A stretch of DNA of 64,000 bases from NCBI GenBank assembly GCA_017644185.1, contig JAEPMA010000003.1:186001-250000 (forward strand), in the 5' to 3' direction. Below, in pieces: positions 35,612-44,326 of the stretch. The number at the start of each line of letters is the position of its first letter. The first letter of the stretch is position 1. The translations under genes were made by a program, and so were the position numbers. The DNA comes from Rhodospirillales bacterium (GTDB lineage: Bacteria; Pseudomonadota; Alphaproteobacteria; Rhodospirillales; Casp-alpha2). The notes beneath the pieces are model-generated. The model did no database searches, was not told the origin of the DNA, and saw nothing but the letters and a program-made list of their open reading frames with translations.

Positions 35612-37489
35612 TCAACCCTCCAGGATGTCGAGAATGGCGTCCTCGATCTCTTTGATCTTGAACGGCTGGCCGGAAATCTTGTTCAACGGTTTGGCGTCGA
35701 TCAGGTATTCGGCCTTGATGAGCGTAATTAACTGCCCGTTGTTCATCTCGGGGACGAGAACCGTGTCGTAGCTCTTCAAAAGCTCGCCCAGGTTCTCGGG
35801 CAGCGGCCAGATGTGGCGGATATGGATGTGCGCGACGTCTTTTCCACGGTGGATCAGGTTGTCGACGGCGCGGTTGATCGGCCCGTAGGTCGACCCCCAC
35901 CCCACGACCGCGAGTTTGCCCGACGTCTCGCCCAGTTCCACGGACTGTTCGGGGATGTCCTTGGCGATGCCGTCGATCTTGGCGGCGCGCACCTTGGTCA
36001 TTTTATGGTGGTTTTCGGGATCATACGAAATATGCCCGGTGTCATAGCTGCGCTCGATCCCGCCGATGCGGTGCATCATGCCCGGCGTGCCGGGTTTGGC
36101 CCAGACGCGCGCCAGGGTTTCCGGATCGCGGAGGAACGGGTGGAAGCCTTCGGGGTCGGTGGTGAACTCGACCGGGAACGCCTCGTAACCGTCCAGGTCC
36201 GGGATACGCCACGGCTCGGCGGCGTTAGCGATATACCCATCCGTCAACAGCATCACGGGCGTCATGTATTTCGTCGCAAGGCGCACCGCCTCGATCCCGA
36301 CCTCAAAACAGTCAGATGCGGAGCGGGTCGATAAAACAACCAGCGGCGCGTCGGCGTTGCGGCCGTAGACTGCCTGATAGAGGTCGGATTGCTCGGTTTT
36401 TGTCGGCAGACCGGTCGACGGCCCACCCCGCTGCGAGTTGACGACGATCAGCGGAAGCTCGGCCGACAGCGCCAGACCGATCGCTTCGCCCTTCAAAGCG
36501 ATACCCGGGCCCGAGCTCGACGTCATGCCGATGGCGCCCGCATAGCTCGCTCCGATGGCGGCGCACGCAGCCGCGATCTCGTCTTCCGCCTGGAAGGTGG
36601 TCACCCCCAGATGCTGAAGTTTCGCGAGCGAATGGAGAAGCGGCGAGGCGGGCGTGATCGGGTAGGATGCGAACATCAATTCAAGCGCCGCCAGTTCGGC
36701 CCCCTTCACGAGCCCCCAGGCCAAGGCCTCGGTCCCGGTAACGGTTCTATAAAGGCCGGGTGCGATTTCGGCGGGCGCGATGTGGAAACCGTGAATGCCG
36801 TCCGGCAGTTCGGCGGTTTCGCCCATGGCGTGGCCCGCGTTCATCGCCGCGATGTTGGCGTTGGCGATTTCCGGGCGGTTGGCGAACTTGGCGGTCAGCC
36901 ATTCCTGCGTCGTAATCCGCGGACGCCCGAACAACCAGTAGACGAAGCCGAGCGCCCACATGTTCTTGGAACGGAGCGCGTCCTTCTTCGAAAGACCGAA
37001 TTCCTTCACCGCTTCCTGGGTCATGGCCGAGATATCGAGGGCGACGACCCGGAACGGGTCGAGCGTGCCGTCATCCAGCGGGGAGGCGTCATAGCCCGCC
37101 TTGGCGAGGTTGCGCTCGTTAAACGTGCCGGTATCGACGATCAAGAGGCCGCCTTTTCTGAGGCGCGGCAACTCGACCTTCAACGCCGCCGGGTTCATCG
37201 CCACCAGCACATCGAAATCGTCGCCCGACGTCATGATGCGACGGGCGCCGAAGTTGATCTGGAACGAGCTGACACCGAACGTGGTGCCGACGGGGGCCCG
37301 GATTTCGGCCGGGAAGTCGGGGAACGTCGCAAGATCGTTGCCCGCCAGCGCGGTGGCTTCGGTGAACTGCCCGCCGGTCAGCTGCATCCCGTCGCCGCTG
37401 TCCCCGGCGAAACGGACGACAGCCGATTCCAGCTCGTCGCGGCTGGAGGCATCGGCCGGCGCATTCAATACCTGATCAATCTTTGTCAT
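35612..37489 (-). CDS. korA: 2-oxoacid:ferredoxin oxidoreductase, fused gamma-alpha subunit
   Basis: A 625-residue subunit in which the gamma domain (about residues 20-190: VVRFAGDSGDGMQLTGGQFTEATALAGNDLATFP) is fused to the alpha domain (AYPITPASPLLHSL, then SSGPGIALKGEAIGLALSAELPLIVVNSQRGGPSTGLPTKTEQSDL). The C-terminal domain II has VVGWGSTYGPINRAV. This is the usual layout of KorA. With KorB it forms an oxygen-tolerant type of 2-oxoacid oxidoreductase found in several alphaproteobacteria, which bypasses or supplements the pyruvate/oxoglutarate dehydrogenase complexes. The gene is divergent from pmbA. Confidence 0.93.
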   Translation of the reverse strand: MTKIDQVLNAPADASSRDELESAVVRFAGDSGDGMQLTGGQFTEATALAGNDLATFPDFPAEIRAPVGTTFGVSSFQINFGARRIMTSGDDFDVLVAMNPAALKVELPRLRKGGLLIVDTGTFNERNLAKAGYDASPLDDGTLDPFRVVALDISAMTQEAVKEFGLSKKDALRSKNMWALGFVYWLFGRPRITTQEWLTAKFANRPEIANANIAAMNAGHAMGETAELPDGIHGFHIAPAEIAPGLYRTVTGTEALAWGLVKGAELAALELMFASYPITPASPLLHSLAKLQHLGVTTFQAEDEIAAACAAIGASYAGAIGMTSSSGPGIALKGEAIGLALSAELPLIVVNSQRGGPSTGLPTKTEQSDLYQAVYGRNADAPLVVLSTRSASDCFEVGIEAVRLATKYMTPVMLLTDGYIANAAEPWRIPDLDGYEAFPVEFTTDPEGFHPFLRDPETLARVWAKPGTPGMMHRIGGIERSYDTGHISYDPENHHKMTKVRAAKIDGIAKDIPEQSVELGETSGKLAVVGWGSTYGPINRAVDNLIHRGKDVAHIHIRHIWPLPENLGELLKSYDTVLVPEMNNGQLITLIKAEYLIDAKPLNKISGQPFKIKEIEDAILDILEG

Positions 37490-37700
37490 GTTGTGCTTCT
37501 GTCTATGGTGTCCGCGACCCGCAGACTGAGATTCCTCGCCCTGGGACGTCTGAACTTTATTCCGCGAAAATCAGGCGAAATATAAGCCCGTGCGTCCAAG
37601 GCCACAACCCAACGCGTTCTAGGGTTATCCGCCCGGCAGGGCTGGCCAAAGGGCAATCGAATGCCGATATTAAGCAGGCCCGACGACCAAGGAGTAATCG

Positions 37701-39047
37701 ATGACCACCCTTCCCGAAGATCCCCGGCAATTTCTGGATGACATGCTTGCCGCCGCCAAATCAAAGGGCGCAGACGCCGCCGACGCCATATTGGTGGAGG
37801 GCACGTCCGCCAGCCTGTCGTGCCGGCTGGGCGAACCGGAAGATCTGGAGCGCTCCGAGTCCCACGACCTCGGCCTTCGTGTGCTCGTCGGTCAGCGTCA
37901 GGCCGTGGTCTCAAGCGCGGATTTTTCGAAACAGGCCTTGAACGATCTGGTCGAGCGAGCCGTCGCGATGGCCAGGGCCGTCCCCGAAGACAAATACGCC
38001 GGTCTCGCCGATCCGGACCAGCTCGCGACCGACATCCCCGATCTGGACGAGTTCGATCCGTCCGAACCAACCGCCGAACAAATGATCGAGATGGCGCGTG
38101 CGTGCGAGGATGCGGCGCGCGCGGTCGATGGCATCACCAATTCCGAAGGCGCGGAATTGGGGTTCGGAAAGTCGACGGTGTATCTCGCCGCCACCAACGG
38201 TTTCAACGGCTACAGACAGGGGTCGCGCTTTTCGATCGGGGTCAGTGTGGTCGCCGGGGAAGGGACGAAGATGGAGCGGGATTACGACTTCTCCTCCACC
38301 GTCTGGCTCTCCGACCTCGACAACCCCGAGGAAATCGGCAGAAAAGCGGGCGAAAACACGGTGAGACGCCTCAATCCCCGGAAAGCCGGGAGCGCGCAAC
38401 TCCCGATCGTCTACGACCCGCGCGTCGCATCGTCGCTGCTTGGGCATTTCTGCGGCGCCATCAATGGCCAGTCGGTGGCACGTGGGACGACCTTTCTCGC
38501 GAATAAAATGGGCGAGAAGGTGTTCGCCGACGGGATCACCGTCATCGACGACCCGCTCAAAAAACGCGGGCTTCGCTCGAAACCCTTCGATGGCGAGGGG
38601 GTGCAGACGAAAACGCGAAATCTCATCGATGATGGCATATTGACGACGTGGATTCTCGATCTCGCGACGTCCCGGCAGTTGGGATTGGAAACCACCGGCC
38701 ACGCCGCGCGCGGCACGGGTGGGCCGCCGTCGCCCTCCGTCACCAACGTGCACCTGGCGCCGGGATCGGTCTCGAAAAAGGACCTGATCGGTGCCATCGA
38801 TAACGGGTTCTACGTCACCGAACTGATCGGCATGGGCGTGAATAACGTGACGGGCGATTATTCACGCGGTGCGGGCGGCTTCTGGATCGAGAACGGCGAG
38901 ATCGCCTATCCGGTCAACGAGGTGACGATTGCAGGCAATCTGAGAGATATGTTCCTCAATCTCACCCCCGCCGACGATCTCGAATTCAAGCGCGCAACGA
39001 ATGCCCCCACCGTACGTGTCGATGGGATGACCATCGCGGGGGTTTAG
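37701..39047 (+). CDS. pmbA: TldD/PmbA-family metalloprotease component PmbA
   Basis: A 448-residue TldE/PmbA-type subunit. With TldD it forms the heterodimeric protease that degrades or matures unfolded peptides and antitoxins such as CcdA. Recognisable stretches: SLSCRLGEPEDLERSESHDLGLRVLVGQRQAVVSS near the N-terminus, SVVAGEG, the conserved DFSSTVWLSDLDNPEEIG, and the C-terminal GMGVNNVTGDYSRGAGGFWIENGEI. PmbA lacks the HExxxH metal motif of TldD, as here. AAGGAG lies upstream of ATG 37701. The last nine codons, stop included, are duplicated immediately downstream. Confidence 0.93.
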   Translation: MTTLPEDPRQFLDDMLAAAKSKGADAADAILVEGTSASLSCRLGEPEDLERSESHDLGLRVLVGQRQAVVSSADFSKQALNDLVERAVAMARAVPEDKYAGLADPDQLATDIPDLDEFDPSEPTAEQMIEMARACEDAARAVDGITNSEGAELGFGKSTVYLAATNGFNGYRQGSRFSIGVSVVAGEGTKMERDYDFSSTVWLSDLDNPEEIGRKAGENTVRRLNPRKAGSAQLPIVYDPRVASSLLGHFCGAINGQSVARGTTFLANKMGEKVFADGITVIDDPLKKRGLRSKPFDGEGVQTKTRNLIDDGILTTWILDLATSRQLGLETTGHAARGTGGPPSPSVTNVHLAPGSVSKKDLIGAIDNGFYVTELIGMGVNNVTGDYSRGAGGFWIENGEIAYPVNEVTIAGNLRDMFLNLTPADDLEFKRATNAPTVRVDGMTIAGV

Positions 39048-39074
39048 GCTGGGCTGACCATCGCGGGGGTTTAG
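39021..39074 (+). repeat. Tandem duplication of the last 27 bp of pmbA including its stop codon
   Basis: Positions 39021-39047 encode DGMTIAGV and TAG. Positions 39048-39074 repeat the same 27 bases with two or three changes at the start (GCTGGGCTG for GATGGGATG), again ending in TAG and still in frame. The shared TGACCATCGCGGGGGTTTAG is identical in both copies. The second copy is untranslated unless the stop is read through. Confidence 0.9.
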
Positions 39075-39082
39075 GCGCTTCC

Positions 39083-39250
39083 CCCCTCACCTGACCTCTC
39101 CCCCAAGGGGGAGAGGGATCAAAGGGAAACCTCGCGTCTGGGTCCCTTCTCCCTTGGGAGAAGGACAGGATGAGGGGCTTCGCGCAGGCCGCTCCACCAC
39201 GTCCCCTCACCCGGCGCGCAAGCGCGCCACCCTCTCCCCGGGGAGAGGGA
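39083..39250. repeat. Compound dispersed repeat (CCCCTCAC/GGATGAGGGG type)
   Basis: One and a half units fill the space between the convergent pmbA and lipid kinase genes. They contain the hairpins CCTCTCCCCCAAGGGGGAGAGG, CTTCTCCCTTGGGAGAAG and CCCTCTCCCCGGGGAGAGGG, separated by AGGACAGGATGAGGGG. The last hairpin ends 4 bp before the stop codon of the lipid kinase gene. It is probably a bidirectional terminator. Confidence 0.8.
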
Positions 39251-39253
39251 ATT

Positions 39254-40156
39254 TCACCCCGGCATCAATAAAGCCAGCGCGGCGGGCGCGAGGGTGATCC
39301 TTGCGGGGAGGTTGGCGAGGATATCCCCATCCCCCTGCACCGGATCGTGATCGACGCGCTCGACGGCAATGTCGGTGGCGGGCACGATCCTGACGTCGGG
39401 CAGTTTCGTCAGCCGCCCGAGCGCCAACCAGACCGCGTATCTGATGGTCCTTAGAATCCCCGGCTTCGTGAACAGGACGACGTGCAGCGAGGGGTCCTGC
39501 AATCTCGCGTCGGGCGCACAGACGAACGTCCCCCCGTAAAAGTGCCCGTTGGCGATGACGGCGGAGGCGACCTCGACGGTCTCGCCATTCATCGTCACCC
39601 GATAGCGCGGAAATTTGAACGAGATCAGGGTCGCCAACGTCGAGATCACGTAAGCGGTCTTCCCCAACAGCTTCTTCACACGTGGTTTCACTTGCGCCAC
39701 CACGTGCGCGTCGAACCCGAAACCCGCCATCATCACGAAACGGCGCCCGTTGACGACACCCACAGATATCGGCTGCGGCCGCCCATAGGCGATGGTCTCG
39801 GCGATTTCTTTGGGGGTGCCCCCCAGACCGATCTCGTGCGCCAACACGTTCGCCGTCCCGAGCGGAATGACTGCCAGAGGTAGTGGTTTGTCGCCCAAAC
39901 CGTTGACGACTTCGTTAATCGTGCCATCCCCGCCCGCGACCGCGATGGCGTCGAGCTTGGACACGTCCGCCGTCCGGGCGAACATTTCGGCGTCGCCGCG
40001 TTTCGTCGTCGGACGGACGTCGACGTCGACGCCTTCGTTTATCAGGGCACTCAGGATGCGTTCGAACCAGCGTCGGCGGCGCCAGCCCGCGGTCGGGTTG
40101 TAGATCACGAGGACGCGGCGGTGCGCGCGTTCGGCGGGTTCCTTCGAGGCGGTCAC
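39254..40156 (-). CDS. Diacylglycerol kinase-family lipid kinase
   Basis: A 300-residue DagK/YegS-type kinase. The catalytic domain starts RRVLVIYNPTAGWRRRRWFERIL and includes the nucleotide-binding AIAVAGGDGTINEVVNGL (GGDGT motif near residue 75) and PLGTANVLAHEIGL. The C-terminal beta-sandwich has VMMAGFGFDAHVV and a VQGDGD motif near residue 275. It phosphorylates a diacylglycerol or similar lipid at the membrane; the exact lipid is unknown. It is divergent from the LpxH-like gene, with a 177-bp AT-rich gap probably holding both promoters. Confidence 0.9.
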   Translation of the reverse strand: MTASKEPAERAHRRVLVIYNPTAGWRRRRWFERILSALINEGVDVDVRPTTKRGDAEMFARTADVSKLDAIAVAGGDGTINEVVNGLGDKPLPLAVIPLGTANVLAHEIGLGGTPKEIAETIAYGRPQPISVGVVNGRRFVMMAGFGFDAHVVAQVKPRVKKLLGKTAYVISTLATLISFKFPRYRVTMNGETVEVASAVIANGHFYGGTFVCAPDARLQDPSLHVVLFTKPGILRTIRYAVWLALGRLTKLPDVRIVPATDIAVERVDHDPVQGDGDILANLPARITLAPAALALLMPG

Positions 40157-40333
40157 GGGCGTCGTCTCCAGGTAAAAAAAGCGGTCAATCTCAGAAACTT
40201 AACCAACATCAAAAATATATGTTCGTCACATGACAAATCGATGAAGGTTTTGATTCGTCACAAAACTAAAATATGCGTCGGGTATTGTCCGACCACTAAA
40301 TAATGTGGTTCTGGGCAGAGATCGATAGTCAGC

Positions 40334-41188
40334 GTGAACGAACTTAGCAAAACCCGGCATCGGTACCGCAGCATCTGGATTTCGGACATCCACCTGGGCA
40401 CGCGCGGCTGTCAGGCCGAGATGCTCCTCGACTTCCTCAAGAACACCGAAAGCAAGTATCTCTACCTGGTCGGCGACATCATCGACGGCTGGCGGATGAA
40501 ACGCGCGTGGTACTGGCGCCAGGCCCACAACGATGTCATCCAGAAACTTCTGAGGAAGGCGCGCAAGGGCACCCGGGTGATCTACATCCCCGGCAACCAC
40601 GACGAAAAATTCCGCGACTTCACCAACCATCGTTTCGGCCGCGTCGCCGTCCTGTACGAGACCGTGCACACCATGGCCGACGGCAGGCGCTTTCTGGTGC
40701 TGCACGGCGACCGCTTCGACGGGGTGATCATCTATGCGAAGTGGCTCGCGTTCCTGGGGGATCACGCCTACAACGCCGCCATCGCCATCAATCTCTGGTT
40801 CAACATCGCGCGCCGCACGTTCGGCCTCCCTTACTGGTCGCTGTCCGCGTTCCTCAAACACAAGGTCAAGAACGCGGTCGAGTACATCTCGAAGTTCGAG
40901 GACGCGGTGGTCGAGGAAGCGCGCCACCGCGGCACCGACGGGGTGATCTGCGGGCACATCCACTCCGCCGAGATCCGCGACATCGACGGCATCACCTACT
41001 GCAACGACGGCGACTGGGTCGAGAGCTGCACGGCGTTGGTCGAGCACGAGGACGGCCGCCTCGAGATCCTGCACTGGGCCGAGTTGCAAGGGCTCACCCC
41101 TTTAGGGAAAGACACATGCGAATCCTCATCGTCAGCGACGCCTGGCTTCCTCAAGTCAATGGCGTCGTCCGTTCGCTCGATACTGTAA
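40334..41188 (+). CDS. LpxH-like metallophosphatase (UDP-2,3-diacylglucosamine hydrolase family)
   Basis: A 284-residue calcineurin-like phosphoesterase. Metal ligands are seen in WISDIHLGTRG, VGDIIDGW, PGNHDEKF, LHGDRFDG and CGHIHSAEI. E. coli LpxH cuts UDP-2,3-diacylglucosamine to lipid X in lipid A synthesis. This protein is a larger member of the same broad family (COG2908) and stands at the head of a lipid A gene series, which supports that role. Some alphaproteobacteria use LpxI instead, so the activity is not proven. Its 3' end overlaps the following glycosyltransferase by 73 bp; the C-terminal 25 residues are low-complexity (CESSSSATPG) and probably dispensable. Confidence 0.82.
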   Translation: MNELSKTRHRYRSIWISDIHLGTRGCQAEMLLDFLKNTESKYLYLVGDIIDGWRMKRAWYWRQAHNDVIQKLLRKARKGTRVIYIPGNHDEKFRDFTNHRFGRVAVLYETVHTMADGRRFLVLHGDRFDGVIIYAKWLAFLGDHAYNAAIAINLWFNIARRTFGLPYWSLSAFLKHKVKNAVEYISKFEDAVVEEARHRGTDGVICGHIHSAEIRDIDGITYCNDGDWVESCTALVEHEDGRLEILHWAELQGLTPLGKDTCESSSSATPGFLKSMASSVRSIL

Positions 41189-42141
41189 GACGCGGCCTCA
41201 TCGAGCGCGGTCACGCGGTCGAGATGGTGACCCCCGACCGGTTCCGCACGATCCCGTGCCCGACCTACCCGGAAATCCGCCTCGCCGTATTGCCGGGTGC
41301 GAAGACCGCGCAACTGATCGAAGACTTCCAACCCGAAGCGATCCACATCGCGACCGAAGGACCGTTGGGCCAGGCGGCCCGCAAGCACTGTCTTTCCCGC
41401 GGTTACCCATACACGACCGCCTATCACACCCGGTTTCCGGAATACATCCACGCGCGCTGCAAATTCCCCTTGAGCTGGAGCTATGCGCACCTGCGTAAAT
41501 TCCATAACACCGGCAAGCGCATCATGGTCGCGACCCAGACCATCGAAGACGATTTGAAAATGCGCGGCTTCAACAACATCGTCCGCTGGACGCGGGGCGT
41601 GAACACCGAACTGTTCCACCCCCGCAAGGAGGACTTCCTCGATTTCCCCCGCCCGATCAGCGTCTACGTCGGCCGCGTCGCCATCGAGAAGAACATCGAG
41701 GCGTTTCTGAAACTGAACATCCCCGGCACCAAGATGATCGTCGGCGACGGCCCGGCGCGCGCGCATCTGGAAGATAAATATCCGGCCGCCAAATTCGTCG
41801 GCGCGAGAGAAGGTGAGGACCTCGCCCGCCATTTCGCGGCATCGGACGTTTTCGTGTTCCCGAGCCGGACGGATACGTTCGGTCTCGTGCTTCTCGAAGC
41901 GCTCGCGTCCGGGTTGCCCGTCGCCGCCTATCCCGTTCCCGGACCTCTGGATGTGATCGGAGACGCACCAGTGGGTGTCTTGAGCGAAGATCTGGAGAGC
42001 GCGGTGAAAAAGGCGCTGACGATCGACCCCCTTCTATGCCGCAAGCACGCGGAGGGTTTCTCGTGGGACAAGTCCATCGACCAGTTCTTTTCCAACCTCT
42101 ACCCGTTCCGGGGTTCCGAGGCCGTCAAACCGGCGGCTTAG
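41116..42141 (+). CDS. Group 1 glycosyltransferase (GT4-like)
   Basis: A 341-residue GT-B enzyme from ATG 41116, preceded by TTTAGGGAAAG. A longer frame to 40507 is only the shadow of the LpxH-like gene. The N-terminus is MRILIVSDAWLPQVNGVVRSL, and the C-terminal domain has VGRVAIEKNIEAFLKL, VGDGPARAHLEDKYP and the donor-site motif FVFPSRTDTFGLVLLEALASGLPVAAYPVPGPLDV (E of the EX7E motif). Similar proteins are annotated as GDP-mannose-dependent alpha-mannosyltransferases. It probably adds a sugar to a membrane lipid or lipid A. Its last codons (KPAA, stop) are repeated 159 bp downstream. Confidence 0.88.
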   Translation: MRILIVSDAWLPQVNGVVRSLDTVRRGLIERGHAVEMVTPDRFRTIPCPTYPEIRLAVLPGAKTAQLIEDFQPEAIHIATEGPLGQAARKHCLSRGYPYTTAYHTRFPEYIHARCKFPLSWSYAHLRKFHNTGKRIMVATQTIEDDLKMRGFNNIVRWTRGVNTELFHPRKEDFLDFPRPISVYVGRVAIEKNIEAFLKLNIPGTKMIVGDGPARAHLEDKYPAAKFVGAREGEDLARHFAASDVFVFPSRTDTFGLVLLEALASGLPVAAYPVPGPLDVIGDAPVGVLSEDLESAVKKALTIDPLLCRKHAEGFSWDKSIDQFFSNLYPFRGSEAVKPAA

Positions 42142-42416
42142 CCCCTCACCCTCCCACTCACTTCGTTCGCGGGTCCCTCCCTCTCCCAAGGGAGAGGGTT
42201 GGCAGTCCGTGAGTCCCTTCTCCCTTGGGAGAAGGACAGGATGAGGGGGACCATCATTAGAGCAAGAGAAGCCGCGCCGTTCGGCAAACCGGCGGCTTAG
42301 GCCGGTCGCCCCTCACCCTCCCACTCACTTCGTTCGCGGGCCCCTCCCTCTCCCAAGGGAGAGGGTTGGCAGTCCGTGAGTCCCTTCTCCCTTGGGAGAA
42401 GGACAGGATGAGGGGC
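42126..42416. repeat. 159-bp tandem duplication: gene tail plus dispersed repeat
   Basis: CAAACCGGCGGCTTAG, the end of the glycosyltransferase gene, occurs at 42126-42141 and again at 42285-42300. Each copy is followed by nearly the same 108-bp repeat (42142-42249 and 42309-42416) that runs from CCCCTCACCCTCCCACTCAC through two hairpins to GGACAGGATGAGGGG. An 8-bp insertion (GCCGGTCG) separates tail and repeat in copy two. The region to 42508 has no gene other than these repeats. Confidence 0.9.
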
Positions 42417-42508
42417 CCAATCCGCCCGACGAAACCGGACCATACGCATTGGCGAGCGGACTCCCCGTGTGGTAATGTCCGGGCGTTCGCAACAACGGTC
42501 GCCAAGCC

Positions 42509-44314
42509 TTGGAAAATAAAGACGAAAAGAATACCGGCCAGCACCAGTCGACGCGCGTTCTGGTCGGCCGGCTGATCCGCGACAACCTGCGCCATTATTG
42601 GCCGCAGCTGGCGATCGCGCTCTTGTGCATGGGTGTCGTTTCGGCGACGACGGCGTTGTCGGCGTACCTGATGGAGCCCGTCGTCAACGACGTCTTCATC
42701 GGCGAGAACGAGGACATGCTGTGGTGGGTATCGGGTGCCGTCCTGGTGACGTTCCTCGCCAAGGGCTTCGCGAGCTACGGCCAGTCCCTTTTGATGGCGT
42801 TCGTGGGTCTCAGGATCATCGCCGACAACCAGATCCGATTATACCGCCACCTGATCGGCATGGATCTCGGGTTCTTCAATTCCATGCCGTCCGGACGTCT
42901 GGTGTCGCGCTTCCTGGTCGACATCAACCACATGCGGGTCGCGGTTTCGAACGCTTTGACCGGGTTCGGCAAGGATCTTCTGTCCCTCATCGGGCTTGTC
43001 GGGGTGATGTTTTTCCAGGACTGGGAACTGGCGCTCATCGCGTTCTTCGTGTTCCCGGCCGCCGTCTACCCGATCGTCAGACTGGGCAAGCGCATGCGCA
43101 AGGTGACCGCGAACACCCAGGAAGAGACCGGGCTGTTCTCGGCGATCCTCGATCAGAGCTTTCAGGGGATTAGGGTCGTCAAGGCGTACGGGATGGAGAA
43201 CTACGAGACGTCCCGCGTCTCGACCCTGGTCGAGCGCATTTTCAAACTGACCATCAAATCCGCCCGCATCCGCGCGCTGTCGTCGCCGATCATGGAGACG
43301 CTGGGCGGCTGCGCCGTCGCCATCGTCATCGTTTACGGGGGGTATCGGGTCATCCACCAGAACCTCGACCCGGGCTCGTTCTTTTCGTTCATCACCGCGC
43401 TTCTGCTCGCCTACGAGCCGATGAAGCGCCTCGCCAACCTGAACGCCAGTCTGCAGGAAGGCCTGGCCGGCGCACAACGCCTGTTCGATCTTCTGGACAC
43501 CGAACCGGGGATCAAGGAAAGCCCGGACGCGAAACCGTTAAAGACGCCCGCCGACGGCGCGATCGACCTGGACGACGTCAAATTCTCGTACGTCGAGGGG
43601 CAACCGGCTTTGGCCGATGTCTCGATGTCGATCCCGGCCGGGAAGACAGTCGCCCTTGTCGGCCCGTCGGGCGCGGGCAAGTCGACCATCCTCAACCTGA
43701 TCCCCAGGTTTTATGACATCGACGAGGGCAAGATCAGCATCGACGGCACAGACGTGCGCGACGCCACGCTGGAAAGCCTTTACGCTAACATCTCCCTGGT
43801 CAGCCAGGAAGTGACCCTGTTCGACGATTCCGTCCGCGCCAACATCGCTTACGGGAAGCCTGGCGCGTCCGACAGCGAGATTGAGGACGCGGCCCGCCAC
43901 GCGGCTGCGCTGGATTTCATCAACGAGCTTCCCGAAGGCTTCGAGACGCAGGTTGGGGAGCGTGGCATCAAGCTCTCGGGCGGCCAGCGCCAGCGCCTTG
44001 CCATCGCGCGCGCGATCCTGAAGAACGCACCGATCCTTCTTCTCGACGAAGCGACGTCTTCGCTGGATACGGAATCCGAGCGCCACGTCCAGAAGGCGCT
44101 CGACCATCTGATGAAGGACCGCACCACGCTGGTGATCGCGCACCGCCTTTCGACCATCGTCGGCGCCGACCTGATCTATGTGATCCAGAACGGCACCATC
44201 ACCGAGACCGGCTCGCATAAAGAGCTGGTCGAAAAAGGCGGCGCCTATGAAAAACTCTACGCCCTGCAGTTCGCCGCCGAAGCCGAGACGCAGGCGCGCG
44301 CCGGCACGGGTTGA
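42509..44314 (+). CDS. msbA: MsbA-like lipid ABC transporter (permease-ATPase fusion)
   Basis: A 601-residue half-transporter. Six membrane helices occupy about residues 30-325, followed by an ATPase domain with Walker A LVGPSGAGKSTI, signature GERGIKLSGGQRQRLAIARAI, Walker B PILLLDEATSSLD and the H-loop VIAHRLSTI. MsbA flips lipid A-core across the inner membrane. The flanking genes waaA, lpxK and lpxL make that role likely here, although related lipid flippases look similar. The start is TTG 42509; no ATG is better placed. It is followed 12 bp later by a DUF374 acyltransferase gene with a GTG start. Confidence 0.88.
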   Translation: MENKDEKNTGQHQSTRVLVGRLIRDNLRHYWPQLAIALLCMGVVSATTALSAYLMEPVVNDVFIGENEDMLWWVSGAVLVTFLAKGFASYGQSLLMAFVGLRIIADNQIRLYRHLIGMDLGFFNSMPSGRLVSRFLVDINHMRVAVSNALTGFGKDLLSLIGLVGVMFFQDWELALIAFFVFPAAVYPIVRLGKRMRKVTANTQEETGLFSAILDQSFQGIRVVKAYGMENYETSRVSTLVERIFKLTIKSARIRALSSPIMETLGGCAVAIVIVYGGYRVIHQNLDPGSFFSFITALLLAYEPMKRLANLNASLQEGLAGAQRLFDLLDTEPGIKESPDAKPLKTPADGAIDLDDVKFSYVEGQPALADVSMSIPAGKTVALVGPSGAGKSTILNLIPRFYDIDEGKISIDGTDVRDATLESLYANISLVSQEVTLFDDSVRANIAYGKPGASDSEIEDAARHAAALDFINELPEGFETQVGERGIKLSGGQRQRLAIARAILKNAPILLLDEATSSLDTESERHVQKALDHLMKDRTTLVIAHRLSTIVGADLIYVIQNGTITETGSHKELVEKGGAYEKLYALQFAAEAETQARAGTG

Positions 44315-44326
44315 GTTGGCGGTCCG

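Noticed and set aside
33235-37585. Plus-strand frames opposite the ferredoxin reductase and korAB genes
   Set aside because: Their products are Arg/Gly-rich and lack known motifs, while the minus-strand genes have complete family signatures.
40507-41115. Frame extending the glycosyltransferase upstream by 200 codons
   Set aside because: It is out of frame with the LpxH-like gene and Arg/His-rich, a typical shadow. The family N-terminus MRILIVSDAW and a ribosome site fix the start at 41116.
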